Below are positions 44,864 through 52,736 of a stretch of DNA of 64,000 nt, in pieces. This stretch comes from Priestia megaterium (GTDB lineage Bacteria; Bacillota; Bacilli; Bacillales; Bacillaceae_H): assembly GCA_008180335.1 (NCBI GenBank), contig VTEF01000002.1:247973-311972 (forward strand). Direction: 5' to 3'. The notes under the pieces are model-generated. The model saw only the letters and a list, made by a program, of their open reading frames with translations. It was not told where the DNA came from and ran no database searches. Made by a program: the position numbers and the translations under genes. The first letter of the stretch is position 1. Every line of letters begins with the position of its first letter.

Positions 44864-45751
44864 TTGTATTGTTTTATTGTTAATAAAGTTTCCGGTAATG
44901 GCAGAGCTCTTAAAATTTGGTATCAAATTGAAAAAAAGCTTCAAGAAATAAACGTTAATTACTGTGTTCATTTTACACAGAAACCAAAACACGCCACTTT
45001 ATTAGTTCAAGAACTTATCAACAAGGAAAAAGTCACTGTGGTTGTTGCAGTAGGAGGCGATGGAACTATCCATGAAGTGATTAATGGATTAGTCGGTACG
45101 AATATACCTTTAGGAATTATTCCTGCTGGCTCAGGAAATGATTTTTCAAGAGGACTAGGTATACCATTAAAACATGATAAAGCGCTAGAACGTATATTAA
45201 GTGGGAAACCCAAAGTTATCGATATTGGATTTGTAAATTCTAGATACTTTTGTACAGTGGCAGGAATAGGATTTGATGGGGAAGTAGCTCAGAAAACAAA
45301 TGCTTCTCGATATAAAAAACTCCTTAATTGGGTACGGATGGGTCAAATCTCATACATCATTAGTGCAATTAATGTATTACTCCATTATAAACCTAAGGAT
45401 ATCTCCATAATGATTGATAAGAAGTTATACAAGATTCCAAAGGTGTGGCTAATTGCAGTGGCCAATTTACCTTCTTATGGTGGAGGTCTTATTATTTGCC
45501 CAAAAGCCGAAAGCAATGATGGTCTATTTGATATATGTATTGTTCAAGGAATGTCTAAGTTGGAATTTTTACGTATATTTCCATTGGTTTTTAAAGGAAA
45601 TCATATAAACTCCCCTTTTATTAAAATAATAAGGGGAAAAGAACTAGAAATTTATTCCCCAACACCTCTATTGGTACAGGGGGATGGGGAAGCGATTGGT
45701 CAGACTCCTGCCCGAATTAGAATTGAACGATCTGCTTTATATGTTATTTAA
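44864..45751 (+). CDS. Diacylglycerol/lipid kinase (DagK/YerQ family), second copy
   Basis: 295 residues with canonical motifs: VNKVSGNGRA, VVVAVGGDGTIHEVINGL (GGDGT), GIIPAGSGNDFSRGLGIP and the C-terminal VQGDGEAIG. Only distantly similar to the kinase just upstream, so this is not a recent duplication. Start is uncertain: TTG used here is spaced well from AGGTGA, while a GTG three codons upstream overlaps that site. Followed by a strong terminator, so the two kinases form one unit divergent from the dehydrogenase/aldolase/lgt run. Confidence 0.88.
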   Translation: MYCFIVNKVSGNGRALKIWYQIEKKLQEINVNYCVHFTQKPKHATLLVQELINKEKVTVVVAVGGDGTIHEVINGLVGTNIPLGIIPAGSGNDFSRGLGIPLKHDKALERILSGKPKVIDIGFVNSRYFCTVAGIGFDGEVAQKTNASRYKKLLNWVRMGQISYIISAINVLLHYKPKDISIMIDKKLYKIPKVWLIAVANLPSYGGGLIICPKAESNDGLFDICIVQGMSKLEFLRIFPLVFKGNHINSPFIKIIRGKELEIYSPTPLLVQGDGEAIGQTPARIRIERSALYVI

Positions 45752-45775
45752 ACAATAATAAATCACAAGACGGAA

Positions 45776-45812
45776 AAACCCGTATTTTATTGTTTTGTTA
45801 AAATACGGGTTT
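45776..45812 (+). terminator. Rho-independent terminator
   Basis: AAACCCGTATTTTA pairs perfectly with TAAAATACGGGTTT, then CTTGTTT. Confidence 0.85.
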
Positions 45813-45829
45813 CTTGTTTAAAACATAAA

Positions 45830-45934
45830 TTATTTTCTTTTCGTTTCTTCTAAATACTCTTCACTATAAAATTCAACTATCTCTACAATGATTTGATTTA
45901 TTTTTTCAATGAGAACTCTAATAAATTCTGTCAT
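45830..45934 (-). CDS. Small protein, 34 residues, unknown
   Basis: MTEFIRVLIEKINQIIVEI then an acidic helical end (FYSEEYLEETKRK). It reads as one amphipathic helix. AAAGGAG lies upstream but 15 bases from the ATG, longer than normal, so translation is uncertain. It shares direction with the small lipoprotein at 46134. No family recognised. Confidence 0.4.
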   Translation of the reverse strand: MTEFIRVLIEKINQIIVEIVEFYSEEYLEETKRK

Positions 45935-46133
45935 GATTGTTTAAAAGAACTCCTTTCTAGATTTAGATCATACTGAACATCACAAATATTGTTATTTTCG
46001 TTCCCGTTACGAGCTTCGTTTGTATCATTAACTGCTCAGCCAACTAATAAGAAATAGGACGATATAACAAACGATCTTATTCCAGGTTATATACACTTCA
46101 ATTACTATGATTAATCTTTTTAGTAATTAGTTA

Positions 46134-46262
46134 CTATTCGTTTTCTTGGTTTTGTTCTTCAGTTGGATCTGGTTCATTTTCATCAACGCCATTACATCCA
46201 AATAGAAATCCTAGGGATAAAACAGAAGACATTGGTATAAGTAAGTATTTTTTTCTTTTCAA
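46134..46262 (-). CDS. Very small lipoprotein
   Basis: 42 residues starting at TTG behind GAAGGGAG. A basic start (MKRKK), a hydrophobic stretch and the lipobox LFGC at 20-23 give an acylated Cys23. The mature chain is 20 residues, almost all acidic or amide (NGVDENEPDPTEEQNQENE). Similar tiny acidic lipoproteins occur in Bacillaceae with no known function. Interesting beside a cluster with an extra lgt. Confidence 0.7.
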   Translation of the reverse strand: MKRKKYLLIPMSSVLSLGFLFGCNGVDENEPDPTEEQNQENE

Positions 46263-46649
46263 AGTTTATTTCTCCCTTCAAGAAATATATTATTTTCTCA
46301 GTATCTACCTGATCAAAAAAATTATTCCCTTTTCAAGGTAATACCAACAATGATATTAAGAATTTGTGGGTCATTCCCGAAAGGTTAGAAAGAGAAGAAT
46401 TTAAGTTTAAATTTGACAAAATTGAAAAAGCTCTTCAGCAAATTCTAGAGAACTAAAATTCATTTCATGCGGTGGAACATTATAATTCCATAATCGGGCG
46501 CAATTGCGAGCAACACAGGTAGAAAGTGATCAAACTTTATTTCAAAGCAACAATAAAGGGGCTTTTTTGTTTCTAAGAAGGATATGATCGTTCGAATATA
46601 AAACAAACTAGTAGAGAGAATCTAATAAAAAGTAGGAGGGCGAAAAAGA

Positions 46650-46811
46650 TGCTAGTACGATGGACTCGATTGATCTTTTGATGCATCGCCCTAAAAAATG
46701 TATCGTGGATTTTATTTTGATGAGAATGTATTAAGCATTATTGATCGTGTTCCTAAAAATTTTAAATCTGAATGGGTCAATGAAGTGTTACGAAAAGTGT
46801 TTTTAGATTAA
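46650..46811 (+). pseudogene. Small plasmid-type DNA-binding protein remnant
   Basis: After AGGAGGGCGAAAAAG and an ATG, the frame breaks twice. The best-conserved part is in another frame: YRGFYFDENVLSIIDRVPKNFKSEWVNEVLRKVFLD. This looks like the ribbon-helix-helix-sized proteins of Bacillus plasmids (SEWVNEVLR). A two-base insertion near 46700 explains the shift. The family assignment is from memory of similar plasmid proteins and is uncertain. Confidence 0.45.
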
Positions 46812-46892
46812 ATAAAAGAGATTAAAATTGGTCGTGTGTTAACCAAGTATGTATCTAGATTTTAAGAATGAAAAAAGAACATAAATTATATA

Positions 46893-46920
46893 TCTTCTCA
46901 TAAGAGTTGTTATGTTAACT
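46893..46920 (+). other. dif-like bipartite site E
   Basis: Left arm TCTTCTCATAA, spacer GAGTTG, right arm TTATGTTAACT. Over 32 bases starting at the right arm it matches site C at 28 positions, including the TGTATA/ATACA palindrome. Confidence 0.45.
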
Positions 46921-47059
46921 GATTTTGTATATGACATACAGCTTATTCCTTTTATCTTTAGTTTTTTCACAGCTAACGTATGTTAGATTGAACTTGTATA
47001 ATTAATAAGAGTTAGGCAGATTCTCGAAGCAATGCTAGACATGTTGTTAATGTTATAGT

Positions 47060-47084
47060 AAAATGAATGACAATCATTCATTTT
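47060..47084. promoter_or_regulatory. Perfect palindrome, likely TetR-type operator of SMR pair
   Basis: AAAATGAATGA-CAA-TCATTCATTTT lies between a TATAGT -10-like box and the ribosome binding site of the first SMR gene. No regulator gene is adjacent. Confidence 0.6.
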
Positions 47085-47098
47085 TGGGAGGAGATATA

Positions 47099-47452
47099 AT
47101 GAAAAATGAATGGATGTACTTAACCTTAACATCTTTACTTGAATTATTTTGGGTATACGGGTTCAATGTTGCTAATAAATGGTGGCATTTTATTATAGTG
47201 ATTGCCATAATTATTGTAGATTTTCACTTCCTGTCGATGGCGTGTAAATCAATACCAACCGGCACAGTCTATGCTATCTTTGCAGCTGCTGGAACCTTGG
47301 GCACAGCATTAATGGATATTTTTATTTTTGATAAGTCATTCAGTGTTTCTAAAGGATTTTTTATGCTGATTTTATTAGTTGGTGTTCTCTCGTTAAAACT
47401 TGCAGATAATAAGAACGAAGACATCAATATAAAAGAAGAAGGAGTAAGATAA
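47099..47452 (+). CDS. SMR family exporter subunit 1
   Basis: 117 residues, four membrane segments. The membrane Glu of TM1 is kept in LLELFWVYGFN, and TM3 has TVYAIFAAAGTLGTALMDIFIFD, as in SMR proteins. Start ATG behind TGGGAGGAGATAT. A polar tail (DNKNEDINIKEEGVR) is longer than in usual SMRs. One base separates it from the second SMR gene, so the two probably form a heterodimeric pump like YkkCD or EbrAB, exporting cationic drugs or guanidinium-like compounds. Confidence 0.85.
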   Translation: MKNEWMYLTLTSLLELFWVYGFNVANKWWHFIIVIAIIIVDFHFLSMACKSIPTGTVYAIFAAAGTLGTALMDIFIFDKSFSVSKGFFMLILLVGVLSLKLADNKNEDINIKEEGVR

Positions 47453-47453
47453 T

Positions 47454-47768
47454 ATGGGCTGGTTATTTGTGTTCTTAGCATCAGCTTTTGAAATGATCGG
47501 AGTAGTTGGATTAAAAAAGTTTAGTGGAGAAAAAACACTCAAGAATGCTGTTGTTTTCTTTGGTGGATTAGGAATGTCTTTTATATTGTTATACTCATCC
47601 TTTAGTTATCTCCAAATTAGTGTTGCTTATGCAGTATGGGTTGGGATAGGAACAGCTGGCGCAGTACTAATTAATATGATTCTTTTCAATGAATCAAAAA
47701 GCTTAGGGAGAATTATAAGTGTCATTGTTATTATTATAGGAGTTTCCGGTTTAAAAGCCGTATCCTAA
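47454..47768 (+). CDS. SMR family exporter subunit 2
   Basis: 104 residues, four membrane segments: MGWLFVFLASAFEMIGVVGLKKFSG with the active Glu13, and YAVWVGIGTAGAVLINMILFNES in TM3. Translation is coupled to the first subunit, whose AAGAAGGAG end supplies the ribosome binding site. Ends GVSGLKAVS, short of the usual His tail. Works with the gene before it as a two-gene SMR pump. Confidence 0.88.
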   Translation: MGWLFVFLASAFEMIGVVGLKKFSGEKTLKNAVVFFGGLGMSFILLYSSFSYLQISVAYAVWVGIGTAGAVLINMILFNESKSLGRIISVIVIIIGVSGLKAVS

Positions 47769-47816
47769 CGGATAGTTCTGTTACTTCAATTAAAATTAAT
47801 ATGTAAAAGGAAAGTC

Positions 47817-48032
47817 CTATAAGCATATTTTTTCATTCTTCACCTTTTTCATGGCTACAGGGTGAGCTGGATTTTTATCGATGGTTATAACACGAGGATT
47901 TGAAACATAAAGAGGCCGCAAAGCTTTCTTGAAGAAACGCTTTGCAGCCTTGAAACCTCTTGTTTTGCTTAGATAAAAATCAATCGTATTTCCTTTTGAA
48001 TCAACGGCAGCTAGTTTTTTTGGATATTTCAT
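47817..48032 (-). mobile_element. IS6-family transposase, internal fragment
   Basis: AAVDSKGNTIDFYLSKTRGFKAAKRFFKKAL and SNPRVITIDKNPAHPVAM match the middle of the IS6 DDE transposase, including the second catalytic Asp (TIDKNPA). Both ends and the terminal repeats are gone. Third IS6 remnant of the window. Confidence 0.85.
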
Positions 48033-48131
48033 ATATTCTTAGGATAATAATCTTTGACTGAGGTAATGAAGATAGTGGGCGCATTATTCGAGAAAGGCAA
48101 TTTTAGATAAAATAATAGTCATTTAATAGGT

Positions 48132-48689
48132 TTAAAGGTATCTTTCTGTAATCCTTCCATCTCTGGAAATGGTCAATTTGTTCCGTTGTCTTTTTACTTT
48201 TGGCAAGACTGATGAGGCATTTGCTTTTGGGGATCGAAGGTAAGGATGTTCAGTACAAGCTGCTATTTTTACGTCTCTGTCTGGTACATTCAAAATAATT
48301 TGAACAATAATTGGGCTACCTGTACTACTAAAACCTACAATAGTCAGTAGAATAGTGTCGAGGGCTCCAACATTATTGTCTTCTAATAGATTTAAAATAA
48401 ATCCAGCTGGAGTCATATCTCCCTCAAAATTAAGGATTCCTGTTCCGCCAACACTCAATGCAACGCCTTGGGTAACCTTGTGACATAAAGGCTGAGCTAT
48501 GGAAGTTGATTTAAATGTTAAAGTATTAGGAAGTTTAAATTTTAAAAAGCTTTCACAAGGGTTACATTCAGGACAAATATTTGCTTCTAAAGCAATGTCG
48601 GAAACCAAACTTTTTACTTTTGCTTTGCATTTACAGTCATCATTGCATTTGTTATCTTGATGACGATGTTTATTATCTGATTCTCCCAT
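48132..48689 (-). CDS. Hypothetical protein, Cys/His-rich start, possible spore-surface protein
   Basis: 185 residues behind AAGAGGTGATAAA. The first 50 residues are rich in Asp, Lys, Cys and His (CNDDCKCKAK, ICPECNPCESFLKFKLP), the middle is beta-rich and apolar (GVALSVGGTGILNF...LDTILLTIVGFSSTGSPIIVQIILNVP), and the end is basic. There is no signal peptide. The composition is like spore coat or exosporium proteins, but I do not recognise the family. Confidence 0.65.
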   Translation of the reverse strand: MGESDNKHRHQDNKCNDDCKCKAKVKSLVSDIALEANICPECNPCESFLKFKLPNTLTFKSTSIAQPLCHKVTQGVALSVGGTGILNFEGDMTPAGFILNLLEDNNVGALDTILLTIVGFSSTGSPIIVQIILNVPDRDVKIAACTEHPYLRSPKANASSVLPKVKRQRNKLTISRDGRITERYL

Positions 48690-49153
48690 TTTATCACCTC
48701 TTTCTATTCCTCTTATATATGATATTACATAATAAAAAAAGGGCTTGGATAATTTGGTAAATTTTTTGTTCAGTTCATTTTTCTAGAGAGTAATACAATC
48801 TACTTTTCATTTTTTTAAGTAGGTCTTGAAGAGAGTTCTACTTTTAATTTGGGCAAAGTCCAATAGCTTTATCTACCCCTTAAAAGTGGAGGATTGTCTG
48901 TTATCTATATATAGCAAACGGTGCATATGATGAAAAAAGGACAACCTTTTCAAGGGGAGAAGTCTGTTCAAAATCAAGGAAACCTCATTCAGCAACTATT
49001 CAGTTTCTCAGCATAAAATGGATTCTACTAAGAAATTGTTCGCCTCTTTACTATCTCTGCCAAGTATTTGAACCAGAACTTAAAAAAGCTATTTCTTTTT
49101 ATTTTGACTATACTCCTAAATTTTTAAAATTAGCTGTCCCTTGGTCACTTATA
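48690..49153. other. Gene-free stretch
   Basis: No supported ORF on either strand; AT-rich with no strong hairpin. It may be decayed sequence between two minus-strand genes. Confidence 0.4.
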
Positions 49154-50167
49154 TCATTTCTTGCCATTGGCTAACTGATCTCGATCTGGTGCTTGTGGTG
49201 GTTGCTCTAGCCAGCCGTTATCAATCATGATATTGATTCCATCTTCTGCATAGTTTGCGATTTCTGCCATTAATCGAGGATAAAGAGCTCCTAAATCGCG
49301 TCTTGAACTTGTCCCAAAACTCGCTCCGTAATGAGCGATTCCTATTCCAATTAACGATGTTACATGGAACATCATCAGTTTATCGGAAAACGGGGCAACC
49401 GTTGAATCAGTGGCTTCAGCATCCCATTTACTGGCTGGAGGTAGGTGATCTTCACTTAATACGGAGCCGAAAATCTCAATATGTTTGGCCGAAATGTCTC
49501 TTCCTCTTATCATGTAGTTACAAACCTCTTGAGATCTCGCGACTTGACCAAACCCCGTTACCAGTGCTTTCCCTAATATATTTCGTATCATACTAAAATA
49601 GATATTCGATATTTCAATTGAATTAAGAGGTCTCCGCTTGCCAAACCAACCGGTTAAATAACTTTGTTTCTGAACGTATTGAACCCGTTTTGTTTTTGGA
49701 ATATACGGAGGTCTTGTATAGTTTCCCTTTGACAATAACACTTGTGTTGCTTGGTTAAAAAGTTGGATGTATTCAGTTAGACAGTTGGTGAAAAATTGAC
49801 ATTGGTCTAATCGAGCAGAATTGGCTAGAGTCATCCCATATGTTTCAATTCCAATTTTGCCTAAATTGTGAATGTATGTCAGATAGAACGTATTTGTAAA
49901 TAAAGGAGGGGCTTGTAAATTAAGATCCTCCTTTTCGTTAAATCCATCTGGAATCGGAAGCTGTTCTTCATCAAACATAGCAGTTAATTGTTGAACATGT
50001 GATTGAGATATCTGTAATACAAATTCTAAAACGCTCCGAATTTCTGTATCTTGAACGGTGGCTAAAGCATATTTAACGACACAAATAATCATCGTATCCT
50101 TTTGGTAAGCTGTCCAAAGATTTGCCATTTCTGCAGATGTTAAATCAATATGATGTTCTGTTTCCAT
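49154..50167 (-). CDS. DUF3231 family protein
   Basis: 337 residues containing two similar halves of about 160 residues, each a helical bundle (LTSAEMANLWTAYQKDTMIICVVKYAL... and IEISNIYFSMIRNILGKALVTGF...). This is the tandem DUF3231 arrangement common in Bacillaceae, often seen in spore-forming species; the fold is ferritin-like but metal ligands are not evident. Start ATG behind TTGGAGGAA; the open frame extends 17 residues further without support. Function unknown. Confidence 0.85.
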   Translation of the reverse strand: METEHHIDLTSAEMANLWTAYQKDTMIICVVKYALATVQDTEIRSVLEFVLQISQSHVQQLTAMFDEEQLPIPDGFNEKEDLNLQAPPLFTNTFYLTYIHNLGKIGIETYGMTLANSARLDQCQFFTNCLTEYIQLFNQATQVLLSKGNYTRPPYIPKTKRVQYVQKQSYLTGWFGKRRPLNSIEISNIYFSMIRNILGKALVTGFGQVARSQEVCNYMIRGRDISAKHIEIFGSVLSEDHLPPASKWDAEATDSTVAPFSDKLMMFHVTSLIGIGIAHYGASFGTSSRRDLGALYPRLMAEIANYAEDGINIMIDNGWLEQPPQAPDRDQLANGKK

Positions 50168-50536
50168 TGAAATTCCTCCAATTTTTTTCACTAGTAATAA
50201 TTTCTCCGAAATCACCAAAAATATTTTGAATCATTTGGTTGAGAACGTATGGTATAGCAGCTGTCATAATGAAGGGAATAGGAGGTATCATGCTTTTTAG
50301 CTGATTATTGTTTTGATCCAGGAACAATTATAATAAGATGGGTATATTCGGAAGTCCTTGAATTTATGTTTGAAGACTTTTTGATGGCTAATAATCTTGA
50401 TTATGCGAGTCAGCTGTACATAGAGTATACATATCAAGATTTATCCTTGATGAATTAACCCTGCCTATTTTGAGCGCGAAATGTCGGGTGGATCGGTTCA
50501 GCTCCTGCTATTCTGTTGATAAAGGAGGTCAGATAA

Positions 50537-51409
50537 ATGGATTTGCTTAAAAACATGAATGAAGCATTAAAATATATTGAAGAAAATCTAACGAATAAGA
50601 TTAACTTTAAAGAAGTCGCAAGACGGGCTTTCTGTTCAGAATATCATTTTAAAAGGATGTTTTCCTTCCTTGCAGGGATTTCACTATCGGAATACATCCG
50701 CCGCAGACGTCTTACTCTTGCGGCATTTGAGCTTAAAGATCACAACGTAAAAGTCATTGATGTTGCGATGAAATACGGGTATAACTCACCGGACTCTTTT
50801 ACAAGAGCTTTTCAGCATTTGCATGGCATAACACCGTCAGAAGCTAGAAATAATGGCCATTCACTTAAAGCTTACCCACAAATGACCTTCCAGTTATCCA
50901 TTAAAGGAGGAAGTGAAATGAACTATCGAATTGAAGAAAAAGCGGCATTTCGCATCGTTGGTATTAAGAAAAGAGTTCCTATTATTTTTAACGGGGTTAA
51001 TCCGGAGATTGCCTCTATGTGGAAAAGTTTAGATGGTGAAACGATCACTAAACTTAAAAAGCTTTCTAATGTGGAGCCGCTCGGACTGCTTAGTGCATCT
51101 ATCAATTTTTCTGAAACACGAATGGAGGAAAAAGGGGAGCTTGATCACTATATTGGCGTGGCAACAACCAAAGAGTGTCCTGATAACCTAACACAACTTG
51201 AAGTTCCTGCCTTAACATGGGCGGTATTTACAGCAATCGGACCATTTCCTGATACGCTGCAAAATGTATGGGGACGCATTCATTCCGAATGGTTTCCATC
51301 CTCAAATTATGAACAAATAGAAGGTCCGGAAATCCTGTGGAACGAGAATAAAGATGTAACCTCACCAACTTTCAAAAGTGAAATATGGATACCGATTTTA
51401 AAAAAGTAA
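50537..51409 (+). CDS. AraC family regulator with GyrI-like effector-binding domain
   Basis: 290 residues. Residues about 5-105 are the double helix-turn-helix of AraC/XylS ([56 protein letters not shown]). Residues about 128-290 are a GyrI-like/effector-binding domain ([18 protein letters not shown]...[13 protein letters not shown]...EIWIPI). B. subtilis YdeE-type regulators share this layout. A perfect internal ribosome binding site, AAAGGAGG, 7 bases before codon 128 (ATG at 50918) may also yield the free effector domain. Confidence 0.9.
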   Translation: MDLLKNMNEALKYIEENLTNKINFKEVARRAFCSEYHFKRMFSFLAGISLSEYIRRRRLTLAAFELKDHNVKVIDVAMKYGYNSPDSFTRAFQHLHGITPSEARNNGHSLKAYPQMTFQLSIKGGSEMNYRIEEKAAFRIVGIKKRVPIIFNGVNPEIASMWKSLDGETITKLKKLSNVEPLGLLSASINFSETRMEEKGELDHYIGVATTKECPDNLTQLEVPALTWAVFTAIGPFPDTLQNVWGRIHSEWFPSSNYEQIEGPEILWNENKDVTSPTFKSEIWIPILKK

Positions 51410-51514
51410 TAAAATCAGTAGTAAGGTTTATAGAATTAATTTACTCCAACTTTATTTCAAGGCTACATTTGTCTACTGTAGGGAAAATACACTGATAGAT
51501 AAGGAGGGACGGAT

Positions 51515-51658
51515 GTGAACGAAAAAGAGAAGAAAGAAAAAAGCGCAATCGAAACAGATGATATATCTAATCGATCTTTATACGGTACTCCAACCATAGG
51601 TGGAGCAATTGTAATAGGAGTTATTGTAATTGTAATACCCTACGCTGCTTTTTTTTAA
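51515..51658 (+). CDS. Small single-TM membrane protein
   Basis: 47 residues starting at GTG behind AAGGAGGGACG. Charged N-terminus (NEKEKKEKSAIETDD) and a C-terminal membrane segment (GGAIVIGVIVIVIPYAAFF). Probably inserted with the tail outside. Not a recognised family, but the ribosome binding site and codon pattern are convincing. Confidence 0.65.
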   Translation: MNEKEKKEKSAIETDDISNRSLYGTPTIGGAIVIGVIVIVIPYAAFF

Positions 51659-51716
51659 TAGCTATCTTTCGTTATGCTATAGGTAGATGAAAGACTAAAC
51701 AGGAGGATAGCGATGG

Positions 51717-51953
51717 ATGGAACGGATTTCTGAATTTATAAAAATAATTTCGGGAAGAAATGATAAATATTTTGCAAAGCAGTTAGGCTTTACATCTTGG
51801 AATGAAGTTATAGAGAATACATTTGAAATTTTTCGGATTCCTCCTGATGCTTCTTATGCTGCTACACAGCTGCGAGACGGAACATGGGTTGTTTGGAATA
51901 ATGAAGGTTATCCTCCATATTCTTTTCTGTGCGCTCTCTTTATTTATCATTAG
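51717..51953 (+). CDS. Hypothetical protein, possibly truncated
   Basis: 78 residues: MERISEFIKIISGRNDKYFAKQLG...IPPDASYAATQLRDGTWVVWNNEGYPPYS followed by a short hydrophobic end. The ATG follows AGGAGGATAGCGATGG. The last ten residues come from the FtsW/RodA-like fragment that starts here in another frame, so the real C-terminus has probably been lost at the junction. Family unknown. Confidence 0.5.
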   Translation: MERISEFIKIISGRNDKYFAKQLGFTSWNEVIENTFEIFRIPPDASYAATQLRDGTWVVWNNEGYPPYSFLCALFIYH

Positions 51954-52212
51954 GATCCTTATGATAACGCATAAAATAAATGATTCTTATAGCAAGCTTT
52001 TACTAGTAGGAGCGGTTGCTATTTATACTGTGCAATTGGTTGGTAACGTAGGAATGATAGTTGGTTTCTTCCCTATGACGAATATGCCTTTGCCATTTAT
52101 AAGCTATGGACTAATGCCTGTTTTGCTCAATGCATTTTTAATTGGGATTGTACTAAGTATCTATAGACGTAAAGATTTAATAGCTACAACTACTTTCCAT
52201 TCTAATAACTAA
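51931..52212 (+). pseudogene. FtsW/RodA/SpoVE-like C-terminal fragment
   Basis: Reads LSLFIIRILMITHKINDSYSKLLLVGAVAIYTVQLVGNVGMIVGFFPMTNMPLPFISYG...LLNAFLIGIVLSIYRRKDL, the last membrane helices and the PLPFISYG motif of SEDS glycosyltransferases. The N-terminal 280 or so residues are missing and it is fused out of frame to the preceding ORF. No start codon of its own is convincing. Confidence 0.8.
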
Positions 52213-52440
52213 TAGTCAGTTATTCAGTAGGACCAACTTAAGGTCTATAATGATAACTTCATATCCTTTTTTATGACTGTATTCCAAATCCATATTCACG
52301 GGTTATGATGCCATTCCGAACAACTTATGTCTAGTTATGAATAGTTCAATTCTTGGTAAAAATGATGGTGTGCTAAAATTTACATTTATAATTTTTAGTC
52401 CTATTTGTAATTTTTTTGATAAAAGGAATGATGATTCATA

Positions 52441-52548
52441 GTGGTACGTATTAGTCACTTTCAACTATTTGCCTTAATGATGCTGTTTGAAATTGGAAAC
52501 ACAACCCTTTTTGTTTTAGGACTTGATGCCAAGCAGGAGGATCTTTAG
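52441..52548 (+). pseudogene. Spore germination permease (GerAB-type), N-terminal fragment
   Basis: GTG start, then RISHFQLFALMMLFEIGNTTLFVLGLDAKQEDL-stop. This is the opening helix of the GerAB/YndE permease family, which normally runs for 365 residues. Later bases up to about 52630 show no continuation I can follow. It is probably a leftover of a germinant-receptor gene. Confidence 0.65.
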
Positions 52549-52635
52549 TTATTCTGTATGCTTTAGAATTTTTTGGATAGGCACGTTAAATTTCCGAGAG
52601 TTTGGGGAGCTTGTTTCTATGATATTATTTCCAAC

Positions 52636-52682
52636 CACCCTAATTGTTAGAAATGCTCTAACAATTAGGGTGCAGTTTTTTG
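52636..52682 (+). terminator. Rho-independent terminator
   Basis: CACCCTAATTGTTAGA pairs perfectly (16 bp) with 52657-52672 around five bases, then CAGTTTTTT. Confidence 0.85.
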
Positions 52683-52736
52683 TGACCAAATATCCATCTG
52701 TTATTGCGACCGAAAGGAAATAGAAGATTTTAGTAT

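Noticed and set aside
46313-46455. Open frame ending KFKFDKIEKALQQILEN
   Set aside because: No start codon with a ribosome binding site. Possibly the end of a lost gene, but the family is unknown.
50370-50457. Open frame VYSEVLEFMFEDFLMANNLDYA before the AraC gene
   Set aside because: No ribosome binding site and a stop just upstream; could be a remnant but cannot be assigned.
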